Positions 17,631 through 26,488 of a DNA stretch of 64,000 nt are shown piece after piece. The translations under genes were made by a program, and so were the position numbers. The DNA is from Alteribacter natronophilus (GTDB lineage Bacteria > Bacillota > Bacilli > Bacillales > Salisediminibacteriaceae), in contig NZ_VCRO01000003.1 in the NCBI RefSeq assembly GCF_006007885.1, forward strand, positions 496,001 through 560,000, written 5' to 3'. Below the pieces are notes generated by a model. It was not told the DNA's origin. It searched no databases and saw only the letters and a program-made list of their open reading frames with translations. Position 1 is the stretch's first letter. Every line of letters starts with the position of its first letter.

Positions 17631-18962
17631 TTATCCGATAAGCAGCATCCAGAGGTAAAGACCGGTCAAAGTGATGAACAGTGTCGGCACTGTAAGGATA
17701 ATCCCCACTTTAAAGTAATAGCCCCAGGATATCTTTACGCCTTTCATGGCAAGGACGTGGAGCCACAGCAGGGTTGCCAGAGAACCGATTGGCGTTATCT
17801 TAGGTCCCAGATCGGAACCGATGACGTTCGCATAAATCAGTGCATCACGCATCGTCCCCGTCACACTCGCGTCCTGTATGGCGAGTGCATTAATCATCAC
17901 TGTCGGCATGTTGTTCATAACCGAAGACAGGATGGCCGCAATGAAGCCCATTGAAATCGTGGCTGCAAACATCCCCTGGTCAGCACTTCCCTCAAGCACA
18001 GCAGCGAGCACATCAGTAAGACCGGCATTGCGAAGGCCGTATACGACTACATACATTCCAATTGAGAAGACAACGATCGCCCATGGTGCACCTTTCATGA
18101 CCGTTCCAGTGTTGACAGCAGGGCTTTTACGGGCCATAACCAGGAAAAACAGTGCAATCGTACCGGCTACAAATGATACGGGGAACGTCATCTCTTCACC
18201 TGAAAAAGGCCCGGTAATGGTAATAAACTCACTAATAAAATAACCTGCAAGGAGCAGCCCGAGCACATACCACGACATACGAAACATTTTTGGATCCCGT
18301 ATCGCTTCCTCCGGCCGCCTGAGCATGCTCATATCATATGTTTTAGGAATGTTTTTCCGGAAATAAAGGTACAGAACAAGGATGCTGGCACCGAGTGCAA
18401 AGAAGTTTGGTACGATCATATAAAATGCATACTCAAGAAATCCGATACCGAAAAAATCAGCAGATACAATGTTTACAAGGTTACTTACGATCAGCGGCAG
18501 AGACGTCGTATCGGCAATAAACCCGCTTGCCATGATAAACGGCAGGATCATCGATTCCCTGAAATTCAGCGCACGCACCATGGCGAGCACGATCGGTGTC
18601 AGAATGAGGGCAGCGCCGTCGTTGGCAAAAAAGGCCGCTACCACAGCACCAAGAAGTGACACATAAACAAACATTCTCACTCCATTCCCGTCAGCAATAC
18701 GGGCCATATGAAGAGCCGACCATTCAAAGAAGCCGATCTCATCGAGAATTAAGGAAATGATAATAATAGCGATAAACGTAAGCGTGGCGTTCCAGACGAT
18801 TCCTGTTACTTCAATGACGTCGGAAAAGCTCACAACTCCCACCGCAAGAGCGATAAGAGCTCCCGCTGCAGCCGGCCATCCGATGGATAATCCTTTCGGC
18901 TGCCAGATCACGAAGGTAAGGGTGAGGACAAAAATCAGACTTGCCAGTACAACCTCTGTCAT
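17631..18962 (-). CDS. arsB: ArsB-family arsenite / anion permease
   Basis: The 443-residue carrier has about twelve helices and the ArsB hallmark [16 protein letters not shown], with a second inverted half containing [13 protein letters not shown]. ArsB proteins expel arsenite using the proton gradient or an ArsA ATPase. AGGTGG precedes the ATG. An AT-rich inverted repeat resembling ArsR/SmtB operators lies 23 bases upstream of the start, but no arsR or arsC is in the window. The close paralogue YdfA of B. subtilis has an uncertain role, so arsenite specificity is likely but not proven. Confidence 0.83.
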   Translation of the reverse strand: MTEVVLASLIFVLTLTFVIWQPKGLSIGWPAAAGALIALAVGVVSFSDVIEVTGIVWNATLTFIAIIIISLILDEIGFFEWSALHMARIADGNGVRMFVYVSLLGAVVAAFFANDGAALILTPIVLAMVRALNFRESMILPFIMASGFIADTTSLPLIVSNLVNIVSADFFGIGFLEYAFYMIVPNFFALGASILVLYLYFRKNIPKTYDMSMLRRPEEAIRDPKMFRMSWYVLGLLLAGYFISEFITITGPFSGEEMTFPVSFVAGTIALFFLVMARKSPAVNTGTVMKGAPWAIVVFSIGMYVVVYGLRNAGLTDVLAAVLEGSADQGMFAATISMGFIAAILSSVMNNMPTVMINALAIQDASVTGTMRDALIYANVIGSDLGPKITPIGSLATLLWLHVLAMKGVKISWGYYFKVGIILTVPTLFITLTGLYLWMLLIG

Positions 18963-18985
18963 AATAATCCACCTGCTTCATTTAT

Positions 18986-19007
18986 TATATAAGCATTTGA
19001 CTATATA
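18986..19007 (-). promoter_or_regulatory. ArsR/SmtB-like operator upstream of arsB
   Basis: The 22-bp imperfect palindrome has perfect TATATA arms and eight of eleven matched pairs. It resembles ArsR-family sites in its AT-rich arms and TCAAATG centre. Confidence 0.45.
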
Positions 19008-19075
19008 AAAACATAACAATATATCCCCCGTCTTCGCAACCTTTTTTTCCGTAAGCCTGTCCCTTTCTGTTCCAT

Positions 19076-19113
19076 AAACAGCCACCCTTCTCCTGTGAGA
19101 AGGCTGGCTGTTT
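19076..19113 (-). terminator. Terminator of the DUF2642 gene
   Basis: AAACAGCCACCCTTCTC pairs with GAGAAGGCTGGCTGTTT, with one mismatch; the loop is CTGT. The T-tail is short. Confidence 0.7.
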
Positions 19114-19117
19114 ATGA

Positions 19118-19396
19118 TTAAGCGTTTTGTACAAGAATCCAGACAATTTCCTGAATCCGGATAAAAAATGTTCCGCCTTCCTGTTCCACAACAATATGAT
19201 CCGGCTTTACGTCGATCAGTTTCCCCCGTACACTTCCGCGCTTCGTCTGGAAAACAAGCCTGCTCCCCGTAACCGACTCAAGCGTCTCCACTACAAAAGG
19301 ATCATAATTAACAACGTACTCAACTTCTCCTTCTTCCTGCCTTACATCATCTGATTCTGCAGCATCGTGATAAAACTGCTCCTCATGATCGTACAT
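19118..19396 (-). CDS. DUF2642-domain protein (YuzF-like)
   Basis: The 92-residue protein has an acidic N-terminus and a compact beta-rich domain: LESVTGSRLVFQTKRGSVRG followed by KLIDVKPDHIVVEQEGGTFF. This pattern matches the DUF2642 family typified by B. subtilis YuzF, small proteins seen in spore formers. The fold is Sm-like or SH3-like by appearance. GAAGGAGG precedes the ATG. Function is unknown. It is a single-gene unit with its own terminator. Confidence 0.75.
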   Translation of the reverse strand: MYDHEEQFYHDAAESDDVRQEEGEVEYVVNYDPFVVETLESVTGSRLVFQTKRGSVRGKLIDVKPDHIVVEQEGGTFFIRIQEIVWILVQNA

Positions 19397-19648
19397 CGGC
19401 TCATCCTCCTTCTTCTTTCGCCACTGACAGTTTATGCTTAAAGGAGGGATAAGTGCCTGTGCCTGCTTTCTTTTGTATTTCCTTTATACATTACTTCCAT
19501 CCCGTTGGGCCACTCGACCCGGTCTGACCTGAAACGATAAATTCAGTCAATACCCCTATTTAATTCATCACCTAAATAAATTATAATAAGTATTACTTGC
19601 ATCTTTTGTAATTTTTTCATTACATAGCGATCCATCTGAGGTGAAATG

Positions 19649-20410
19649 ATGTCGACAAGGAAAAAAATCTATTTTCTGGTTGGGGCAGTCCTTCTTCTTG
19701 CTCTAACCATTCTTTTATCCTATTTTTACAGTGAAGATGAGTTTAATCAGCCGGTTCCTGCAGACCTGATGGATCCTGACAACGGCCAGGAAGAAGATAA
19801 CCAGACCGATGGTGAGGATACTGACGGTAACATGAACGTGACAGAAGACGACGGGGAAAGCGATACGCCTATGGACAGCGGCGAGCTGACCGCGGATGAC
19901 AGTGAGCTTGAATCTGCATTTGAGGAAGCTTCGTCTGCAACTGATCTTCTGAACAGCGGCGGAGGCTCTCCGGGAGAGCAGACCTATTATGTTCATTTCC
20001 GGTTTGCCAATGAATACATGCATAACCTGGACACTTCCAGGATGGATGAAGAGGAACGGCGAGAAGATGCACAGTTTAAGGCACAGGAGCTCGTACTCTG
20101 GACCGAGCTTGCCGAAGAGAACTACGATTGGACATACTCTGAAGAAGCGTTTGAAAGATTCATCGAGCAGGAGAACGTGTGGGATGAAGAATCACGCCCC
20201 CATCGTTATGCGGCCTTCATGCTGGATCATGAGGAGGGGGACCATGCTCTCCGTTACAGTGAGACTCGTTTTTTACAGCGGTTTATCCTGAATGAACTTC
20301 GCCCTGAACTTGAAAGGGAAATCCCCCGTAACGAAGACGAGGACGATGAAGACTACGAATACCGTCTCTATCGTTCCTTTATTCAGGAAGTAATGGAGGA
20401 GCTTGACTGA
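19649..20410 (+). CDS. Membrane-anchored acidic extracytoplasmic protein, unknown
   Basis: About 253 residues: a positively charged start (STRKKIYF), one anchor helix (about 9-28), then an Asp/Glu/Asn/Thr-rich low-complexity linker to about residue 95, and a folded C-terminal domain rich in charged residues (YVHFRFANEYMHNLD, EEDGDHALRYSE-type stretches). GAGGTGA stands five bases before the second ATG, so 19649 is preferred to 19646. I do not recognise the domain. The long acidic linker suits a protein exposed to salty surroundings. The 250 bases upstream show no clear regulatory motif. Confidence 0.68.
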   Translation: MSTRKKIYFLVGAVLLLALTILLSYFYSEDEFNQPVPADLMDPDNGQEEDNQTDGEDTDGNMNVTEDDGESDTPMDSGELTADDSELESAFEEASSATDLLNSGGGSPGEQTYYVHFRFANEYMHNLDTSRMDEEERREDAQFKAQELVLWTELAEENYDWTYSEEAFERFIEQENVWDEESRPHRYAAFMLDHEEGDHALRYSETRFLQRFILNELRPELEREIPRNEDEDDEDYEYRLYRSFIQEVMEELD

Positions 20411-20458
20411 GGCAGCAGCCATATAGCCGAACATTTTTCCAGACATAGCGCAAAAAGC

Positions 20459-20690
20459 GGCTGGGACAGAAGTAAAGTGTTTTGATGACAATCCAAACAA
20501 AAAGCTGTCAAGCGGATGAAATATTCGCCGACTCCTGCGGGAGGAAAAGCGCAGGTGAGACCCCGCAGTGCGAAGCACGCGGAGGCTCAGCCGCTTCCCG
20601 CGGAAAGCGGCGTATATTTCAGGAGCGACTTACCAGCGACACTTATTGATTGTTCGGATTTTTATCTATTAAAACACTTCTGTCCCATCC
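20459..20690 (+). repeat. Family A intergenic repeat, copy 4
   Basis: Full-length copy with good terminal inverted repeats: the left end GGGACAGAAGTAAAGTGTTT and the right end AAAACACTTCTGTCCC. The core is nearly identical to copy 2, including GACCCCGCAGTGCGAAGC. It lies between the 19649 gene and the hom terminator. Confidence 0.88.
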
Positions 20691-20711
20691 TCATTTTTTC
20701 AGACACAGCTC

Positions 20712-20746
20712 AAAAAGGTGTCCTTCCATTTCGGAAGGACACCTTT
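20712..20746 (-). terminator. Terminator of the metX-hom operon
   Basis: AAAAGGTGTCCTTCC pairs perfectly with GGAAGGACACCTTTT around ATTTC; T5 follows on the minus strand. Confidence 0.88.
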
Positions 20747-20770
20747 TCCTATCACCTTTTATGAGCCACC

Positions 20771-22054
20771 TCAGAACGAGGCAGCCCTTGTCTGTTTGCG
20801 CTGCTCAAAATAATGAAGGACTTGCTTCCCGTCTGCCAGCACAGGATAAATGCCAATGGCTTCTCTGTACTGTTTTTTAAATCCCGTAATGTCAGCAGGT
20901 TTCGCTTTTACGACTACTCCTTCCCGGTTCCAGCCAGGTTCATGCAGTTTTCCCGTAACGGAAAAACCGTTAACCGAAAGGTGCCTGGAAAGCCCCTCAC
21001 TTCCGGTGAGGAGGATAAACTGCTCTTCATCAGCCCCTCCTCCTTCGTCCTTTTCCCGGTTCACAAGACGGTTCTGCACAAGCTTCTCGTGCCGGCCGTT
21101 CAGTACGTTTACCACGTCTTCCACAACTGCGCTGGCAGTGGGATATTTGCCCGCTCCAGGCCCCTGAAGCAGCACATCACCGGCAAGACTCCCTTCAATA
21201 TGCACACCATTATTCACGTCCTCCACCGCATAAAGTGGATGATCGCCGAATACAAAGCATGGACGGACCGCTGCAGTGATCCGGTTTTGTTCATTTTTCA
21301 GGGAGGCGACATGCTTCACCCTTCCACCAGCGTGCTCCGCCAGGGAAAGATCCTCTGCTGTTACGGTCCTAATCCCTTCCGGTTCTGCTGATTCCCACTC
21401 AGGCTCCTGACCAAAAATCCAGCGGCTCAGAATCGTGGATTTATAGGAGGCGTCCCATCCGTCCACATCTTTATCAGGAACCGCCTCGGCATATCCCTTT
21501 TCCTGGGCCTCCTCCAGCGCTTTCCCGAAAGTTGTGCCTTCGGTGCGCATCCTGGTGAGCACGTAATTGGATGTTCCGTTCAGGATTCCGTTCACCTGTA
21601 GAATCTCGTTCGTTTTTAACGTATGACGAAGTGTATTTAGAAGGGGAATTCCTCCTGCCACCGCAGCCTCACATAGAAGTTCTGCCTGATGTTCCCCGGC
21701 AATCTCTTCGAGCTCCTCCCCTTTTTTTGCAAGGAGCTCCTTATTGGCTGTGACTACGGTTATCCCCATTTTAAGAAGTTCACGGACATAGGGGTAGCCC
21801 GTCTCGGCATCGGGGGTAGCTTCAACTACCGCATCAGGTTTTTCTGCGAGAAGATCCTTAAGCAGAGTAACAACCTTCGTTTCCGGCCCGGTACTGCGGC
21901 TCTTTTCACCGTCCTTCACAAGCACGGCCGGCACTGTCAGCCTTTTTCCCAGAAGTTCCTCAAGCCTCTCGGCACGTTCCTGTACAGAGTGGTAAACGCC
22001 CTCCCCTACTGTTCCGAAACCGATAATTCCCAGCTTATATTCTGTTCTGCTCAT
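20771..22054 (-). CDS. hom: Homoserine dehydrogenase
   Basis: The 427-residue enzyme reduces aspartate semialdehyde to homoserine. It has an N-terminal NAD(P) fold (LGIIGFGTVGEGVY), the catalytic segment with AAVAGGIPLL and NGTSNYVLTRM, and DKDVDGWDASYK in the middle. The C-terminal 80 residues fill the position of the ACT regulatory domain but look divergent. Its start overlaps the acsA stop by four bases, and it is the last gene of the SAM-controlled methionine operon. It supplies homoserine to MetX, the first gene of the same operon. Confidence 0.9.
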   Translation of the reverse strand: MSRTEYKLGIIGFGTVGEGVYHSVQERAERLEELLGKRLTVPAVLVKDGEKSRSTGPETKVVTLLKDLLAEKPDAVVEATPDAETGYPYVRELLKMGITVVTANKELLAKKGEELEEIAGEHQAELLCEAAVAGGIPLLNTLRHTLKTNEILQVNGILNGTSNYVLTRMRTEGTTFGKALEEAQEKGYAEAVPDKDVDGWDASYKSTILSRWIFGQEPEWESAEPEGIRTVTAEDLSLAEHAGGRVKHVASLKNEQNRITAAVRPCFVFGDHPLYAVEDVNNGVHIEGSLAGDVLLQGPGAGKYPTASAVVEDVVNVLNGRHEKLVQNRLVNREKDEGGGADEEQFILLTGSEGLSRHLSVNGFSVTGKLHEPGWNREGVVVKAKPADITGFKKQYREAIGIYPVLADGKQVLHYFEQRKQTRAASF

Positions 22055-23757
22055 ACCTGTGAAGCCTCCTTGTATTTACTCAGTTCTCCTGCTTTTAAAA
22101 CACGCCTGAGAATTTTCCCGCTGATTTTTGTTTTCGGCAGTTCTTCAACGACCTCGATTTCCCTCGGGGCAGCATGTGCTGACAGGCCTTCCCGGACAAA
22201 AAAACGTACGCTCTCCCTCAGATTGCTGCTGTCGGTAAAACCCTCCCTGAGGGTGATGAACGCTTTAATAATTTCCCCGCGAACAGGGTCCGGTTTGCCG
22301 ATTACACCTGCTTCCGCCACAGCCGGATGCTCAATGAGCCGGCTTTCCACCTCAAATGGGCCGACACGTTCTCCTGCCGTGTTGATCAGATCGTCATTTC
22401 TGCCGGAGAAAAAGATATAACCGTCTTCATCCCGGTAAGCCGTATCCCCGGAGAGGTACCAGCTGTCTTCAGTAAAATAGGAGCGGAACTTCTGCTCGTT
22501 CTTCCAAATCGTTTTCATCAGCCCCGGCCACGGGGCTTTCACAGCGAGCTCACCTGTTTCGCCAGCAGGAAGCGGTTCCCCTGTTTCATCAAGGATGGCA
22601 ACTTCAATTCCCGGAAGCGGACGTCCCATGGAGCCCGGCTTAACTGCTTCAGATGGCAAATTGACGATCAGGTGGGCCCCGGTTTCGGTCATCCACCATG
22701 TGTCATGGATTCTTACGCCGAAATTCTGCCCGGCCCAGTGAATGACTTCCGGATTCAGCGGTTCACCTACGCTGAGGATGTGACGAAGACTTGAGAGGTT
22801 GTAATTCTCAAAGAGGTTCCCTTTACTCATCAGCATCCTGAATGCCGTAGGTGCACTGTACCAGATTGTGACTTTAAAACGTTCGATCAGACTGTACCAC
22901 TCGTCTGCATCGAATCTCCCACCGTGAATGACGACGGTTGCCCGGTTCAGCCAGGGAGCAAAAACGCCGTACACGCTGCCCGTAACCCAGCCGGGATGGG
23001 AGGTGCACCAGTAAACATCATCTTCGTGTACGTCGAGAACCCACTTACCGCTGATATACTGATGAGAGATGGCCCTCTGGACGTGGAGAACGCCTTTTGG
23101 CTTTCCGGTTGAACCGGACGTATAATGAATCAGCATCCCGTCCTCTTCCCCAAGCCATACAGTCGGATCCTCTTCATCAGCGAACCCGCAGGCCTCTTCG
23201 CGGAGACTTGTAATCTCCCAGGTTTTCCTGAGTGAAGGGATGTCTTTTTCAGGAACTCTTTTACCGAGTTCACTGTCGGTAATGAGGAATTCAGCTTCGC
23301 AGTCTTCCATCCGTTCCCTGACAGCGTCTTCCTTGAATGCTTCAAACAGCGGACCCGCAATGGCACCGGCTTTGATCGCTGCAAGAATGGTAAAATAGCA
23401 GTCAGGTGATTTCGGCAGGAAAATAAATACACGGCTTCCCTTTGCCACACCCCCGCTTTTAAGTACACGGGCGTAGCTGTCGGTTATCGTTTTCACTTCT
23501 CCGAACGTATACGATTCTTCCTTTTCACCGTCTGTAAAAAGAAGGGCTGTTTTTTCGGCGAATCCCTCCTCCACATGCCGGTCGATACACTCGTATGCTG
23601 CATTCCACTTTCCTGAAGAGGCTGCTCCGAGGCCTTTTACCGCTTCGTCCCAGGAAAATGTCTGTCTTTTTTTTTCATAGGATGTGAGGTTATATGTCCT
23701 CGACGGGTCCGGCTGAATGACCTCCTCTGTCTGCGCTGTCACGCTGTTCGTGCTCAT
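22051..23757 (-). CDS. acsA: Acetyl-CoA synthetase (AMP-forming), AcsA type
   Basis: The 568-residue adenylate-forming enzyme resembles B. subtilis AcsA over its whole length: YTSGSTGKPKGVLH (P-loop), HPGWVTGSVYGVFAPW, HDTWWMTETG and GERVGPFEVESRL near the C-terminus. The catalytic-lysine region reads LPKTKISGKILRR, one residue longer than the usual LPKTRSGKIMRR. Acetate is the likely substrate. The gene lies five bases after the ABC ATPase and overlaps hom, so it is cotranscribed with metX and metY. Acetate released by MetY could be recycled to acetyl-CoA for MetX. A different short acid brought in by the linked transporter is an alternative. Confidence 0.85.
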   Translation of the reverse strand: MSTNSVTAQTEEVIQPDPSRTYNLTSYEKKRQTFSWDEAVKGLGAASSGKWNAAYECIDRHVEEGFAEKTALLFTDGEKEESYTFGEVKTITDSYARVLKSGGVAKGSRVFIFLPKSPDCYFTILAAIKAGAIAGPLFEAFKEDAVRERMEDCEAEFLITDSELGKRVPEKDIPSLRKTWEITSLREEACGFADEEDPTVWLGEEDGMLIHYTSGSTGKPKGVLHVQRAISHQYISGKWVLDVHEDDVYWCTSHPGWVTGSVYGVFAPWLNRATVVIHGGRFDADEWYSLIERFKVTIWYSAPTAFRMLMSKGNLFENYNLSSLRHILSVGEPLNPEVIHWAGQNFGVRIHDTWWMTETGAHLIVNLPSEAVKPGSMGRPLPGIEVAILDETGEPLPAGETGELAVKAPWPGLMKTIWKNEQKFRSYFTEDSWYLSGDTAYRDEDGYIFFSGRNDDLINTAGERVGPFEVESRLIEHPAVAEAGVIGKPDPVRGEIIKAFITLREGFTDSSNLRESVRFFVREGLSAHAAPREIEVVEELPKTKISGKILRRVLKAGELSKYKEASQV

Positions 23758-23762
23758 ATCTG

Positions 23763-24509
23763 TCAGGCTCCTTTCTCATCGCCGCTGTGAGTCGTATTAA
23801 GTGATCGGAGTATATCCTCCTTCAGTTTCGCAAGTTCCGGGTCTCCTTTTCTTCTCGGCTTCGTTTTTGTCAGTTTGATATTTTTATCAACTACACCAGG
23901 CTGTCCTTTCAGAATAATGATCCGGTCACACAGACTGAGCGCCTCGTCGATGTCATGGGTGACGATAATCATTGTCGGATGATCTGTTTCCCAGATCTGT
24001 AAAAGCAGATCCTGAAGCTGCAGTTTAGTAAACGCATCCAGGGCGCTGAAAGGTTCATCAAGGAGAAGGGTATCAGGGCCGGTCACCAGGGCTCTGGCGA
24101 TTGCCGTGCGCTGGGCCATACCTCCTGAAAGCTGTTTGGGATAATAAGATTCAAACCCGCCAAGTCCTACTTTTTCCAGAAGCGCTTTTGCTTTTTCCCG
24201 CTTCTCTTTTTTATCCCCCGAAAGCCCGAAACAGACGTTATCGAGTACTGTCAGCCAGGGCATAAGTCTGGGTTCCTGAAAAATGATTCCCAGATCCTCA
24301 CTTACCCCCCGGCTCGTTTTTCCGTTGACGTTCACCTTGCCGTCATAACCTTCGTCAAGCCCTGAAATGGCCCGGAGGATCGTACTCTTGCCGCAGCCGC
24401 TCGTACCGAGAAGACCAACAATTTCACCGTCTTCTGCTTCAAACGAAACGTTACGGACGGCTGTCTGGTTTCCGAATGTCCTGCTGACCTGTTCAATTAT
24501 CACACTCAT
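23763..24509 (-). CDS. ABC transporter ATP-binding protein, NitT/TauT (SsuB-like)
   Basis: A 248-residue ATPase with Walker A GTSGCGKST near residue 35, the Q-loop IIFQEPRLMPW, the signature LSGGMAQR, Walker B LLLDEPF and THDIDEAL. Note Thr in place of the usual Pro in GPSGCGKST. GGAGG precedes the ATG. It is encoded between its permease and acsA within the methionine operon. The family carries alkanesulfonates, taurine, nitrate or aromatic acids; with SAM control, a sulfur compound is the best guess, but no sulfonate monooxygenase is seen here. Confidence 0.85.
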   Translation of the reverse strand: MSVIIEQVSRTFGNQTAVRNVSFEAEDGEIVGLLGTSGCGKSTILRAISGLDEGYDGKVNVNGKTSRGVSEDLGIIFQEPRLMPWLTVLDNVCFGLSGDKKEKREKAKALLEKVGLGGFESYYPKQLSGGMAQRTAIARALVTGPDTLLLDEPFSALDAFTKLQLQDLLLQIWETDHPTMIIVTHDIDEALSLCDRIIILKGQPGVVDKNIKLTKTKPRRKGDPELAKLKEDILRSLNTTHSGDEKGA

Positions 24510-24531
24510 GTTTTAACCTCCTCCAGACTCA

Positions 24532-25386
24532 TTATTTCTGCTGTGCACTGTCCTGCCAGTGAAGGGCCCGCTGCTGCAGTTTCTTCAGAAAGGCATCCGT
24601 TACTTTTCCTAGAACGGCAAACAGCAGAATACTTGCAAGAATGGTATCCGGCCGCAGAGTATTCTGCCCCAGTACAAGCAGATACCCAAGCCCCTGGCTT
24701 GCCCCCATCAGTTCAGCTGCCACGACAAACATCCAGCCGAGTCCGAGGCCGCTTCGAATTCCCACAAGAAAAGACGGGAGTGAGGCAGGCAGGATAATTC
24801 TTCGGATCAGGGTGATAGTATTCATACCGTAGGCTCTTCCTACCTCAATGAGCTTCCGGTCAACGGACTGAATCCCGCCGATAACATTTAAGTAAACAGG
24901 GAAGAATACCCCGACTGCAATGAGCGTAACTTTCGATCCTTCCCCGATTCCGAGCCACAGGATAAATAGCGGCACCCACGCAAGGGACGGAATTGCTCTT
25001 ATGGCCTGGATGGACGGATCAAATACAGCTTCCGCATACCGGGACATGCCCACCAGGGACCCGAGTACCAGGGCCGCTCCTGTTCCCCAGACAAAACCCC
25101 AGAAAATCCGGTACAGGGTGATGCCCACATGCTGCCAGAGACTTCCGTCTGCAGCCATAGCGAAAATGGTCTGCAGAATGACGGTCGGAGCCGGGAGGAG
25201 ATGGGAATCCACCCATTCAAACCTGGCACTCAACTCCCACCCGCCGAGAAGAATGACAGGAAGAAGAAGGGAAAGTCCCATGCTGCCCCACGGAATCCCC
25301 GGTAACCGCTGCCTCCGCTCTGTTTTCTGTTTTTCGTGCGCCGGCATCACACCAGCCTGTGCTTCATGTCCCTGGGATAAAGCCAT
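24532..25386 (-). CDS. ABC transporter permease, NitT/TauT (SsuC-like)
   Basis: The 284-residue protein has a hydrophilic N-terminal tail of about 35 residues and six membrane helices, with the coupling region GRAYGMNTITLIRRIILPAS. It is the membrane channel for the substrate-binding lipoprotein encoded 16 bases upstream. TAAGGAGG precedes the ATG at good distance. It belongs to the SAM-regulated operon. Confidence 0.85.
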   Translation of the reverse strand: MALSQGHEAQAGVMPAHEKQKTERRQRLPGIPWGSMGLSLLLPVILLGGWELSARFEWVDSHLLPAPTVILQTIFAMAADGSLWQHVGITLYRIFWGFVWGTGAALVLGSLVGMSRYAEAVFDPSIQAIRAIPSLAWVPLFILWLGIGEGSKVTLIAVGVFFPVYLNVIGGIQSVDRKLIEVGRAYGMNTITLIRRIILPASLPSFLVGIRSGLGLGWMFVVAAELMGASQGLGYLLVLGQNTLRPDTILASILLFAVLGKVTDAFLKKLQQRALHWQDSAQQK

Positions 25387-25402
25387 GGGTTAAACCTCCT
25401 TA

Positions 25403-26413
25403 TTATTCGTCCGTATCGATAACGTTTTCCGCATAGGAAGGATCGATCAGATCAGAAACAAGCTGTTCGATATCGAGCTCCTCCTCCATCACTCCTGCAT
25501 CCTGAAGTACGAGTCCTGCTTCGGTAAGACTGTCAATGTGCTCATCACCGGGTAGTGAGTTGCTGAAGTCGTTCCGTTCCAGCTGAAGAGCTGCCACACT
25601 GTCATCCATCTGGGCTTCCCTGGCCATGATTTCCGCTGTTTCCTCAGGATTCTCAATCACCCACTTACGGGCTTTCTCGTAAACTTCAATTACTTTTTCC
25701 ACCGCTTCCGGATACTCATCTGCAAAGGCTTCCCTCACATTCAGAAAACCGTAGGTGTTGAAGGATGTGTTTCTGTAAAACAGCTCAGCTTCGGTCTCCA
25801 GCTCCTGTCGTGCCATATGGGGATCAAGTCCGGCCCACGCGTCAACCTGGCCGGTACCGAGCGCGTTTGCCCCGTCACTGTGCTGAAGGTTGACAATTTC
25901 CAGGTCATTGGCTGACAGGCCGTGCTCCTGAAGGGCTCTTATAAGGAAAATGTATGGATCGGTCCCAAGTGTCGCAGCAACCTGTTTTCCTTTAAGGTCT
26001 GTGACTTCGTTAATGCCTGAACTTTCATTGGCAGCAAGAGCCGTCCATTCAGGCTGGGAGTAAATGTACACATTTTTAATCGGTGCATTGTTTCCTTTTG
26101 CCATCAGAGCGGCCGCCCCTGCTGTAGAACCAAAATCCACGCTTCCTCCCGACAGAAACTCAAGGGCACGGTTACTGCCCTGGCTCAGAACAAACTCAAT
26201 ATCGGTTCCCTCTTCCTCAAATGCTTCCTCCAGCCAGCCGAACTCTTTTAAAACGAGACTGGTTGGGGAGTAATAGGCATAGTCGAGGGTAATTTCATCT
26301 GGATAAGGGCTGTCTTCCCCGCCTTCTGCTCCTGAACCTGCCGCACAGGCTGTAATGAGGGAGAGACCAAGAACGAGGGAGGTGGATTTTATAATATCTG
26401 CTGGTTTAATCAT
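25403..26413 (-). CDS. ABC transporter substrate-binding lipoprotein, SsuA/TauA-like
   Basis: The frame opens at 26461, but the ATG at 26413 is preceded by AAAGGAG and yields a clean lipoprotein signal, LSLITAC, so 336 residues are expected. The mature part has the SsuA-type fold: LDYAYYSPTSLVLKEFGWLE near the start, GSVDFGSTAGAAALMAKGNN in the middle and VDAWAGLDPHMA later. Such proteins bind sulfonates, taurine, nitrate or similar anions. The gene starts 75 bases after metY, with a T-less hairpin in the gap. Confidence 0.85.
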   Translation of the reverse strand: MIKPADIIKSTSLVLGLSLITACAAGSGAEGGEDSPYPDEITLDYAYYSPTSLVLKEFGWLEEAFEEEGTDIEFVLSQGSNRALEFLSGGSVDFGSTAGAAALMAKGNNAPIKNVYIYSQPEWTALAANESSGINEVTDLKGKQVAATLGTDPYIFLIRALQEHGLSANDLEIVNLQHSDGANALGTGQVDAWAGLDPHMARQELETEAELFYRNTSFNTYGFLNVREAFADEYPEAVEKVIEVYEKARKWVIENPEETAEIMAREAQMDDSVAALQLERNDFSNSLPGDEHIDSLTEAGLVLQDAGVMEEELDIEQLVSDLIDPSYAENVIDTDE

Positions 26414-26451
26414 GGACGTTCGCTCCTTTACTTCACTGATTGAATGGGGAA

Positions 26452-26472
26452 CCGGGGACAACTTGCCCCCGG
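26452..26472 (-). other. Intercistronic hairpin without T-tail between metY and the binding-protein gene
   Basis: CCGGGG and CCCCGG form a strong GC stem with a nine-base loop. There is no T-run, so it may mark an RNA processing or stability element rather than a terminator. Confidence 0.45.
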
Positions 26473-26488
26473 GATTTAACGGGTCAGT

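Noticed and set aside
26452-26472. A terminator that would split the metX-hom operon
   Set aside because: The hairpin has no T-run on the minus strand, so it was listed only as an RNA structure.
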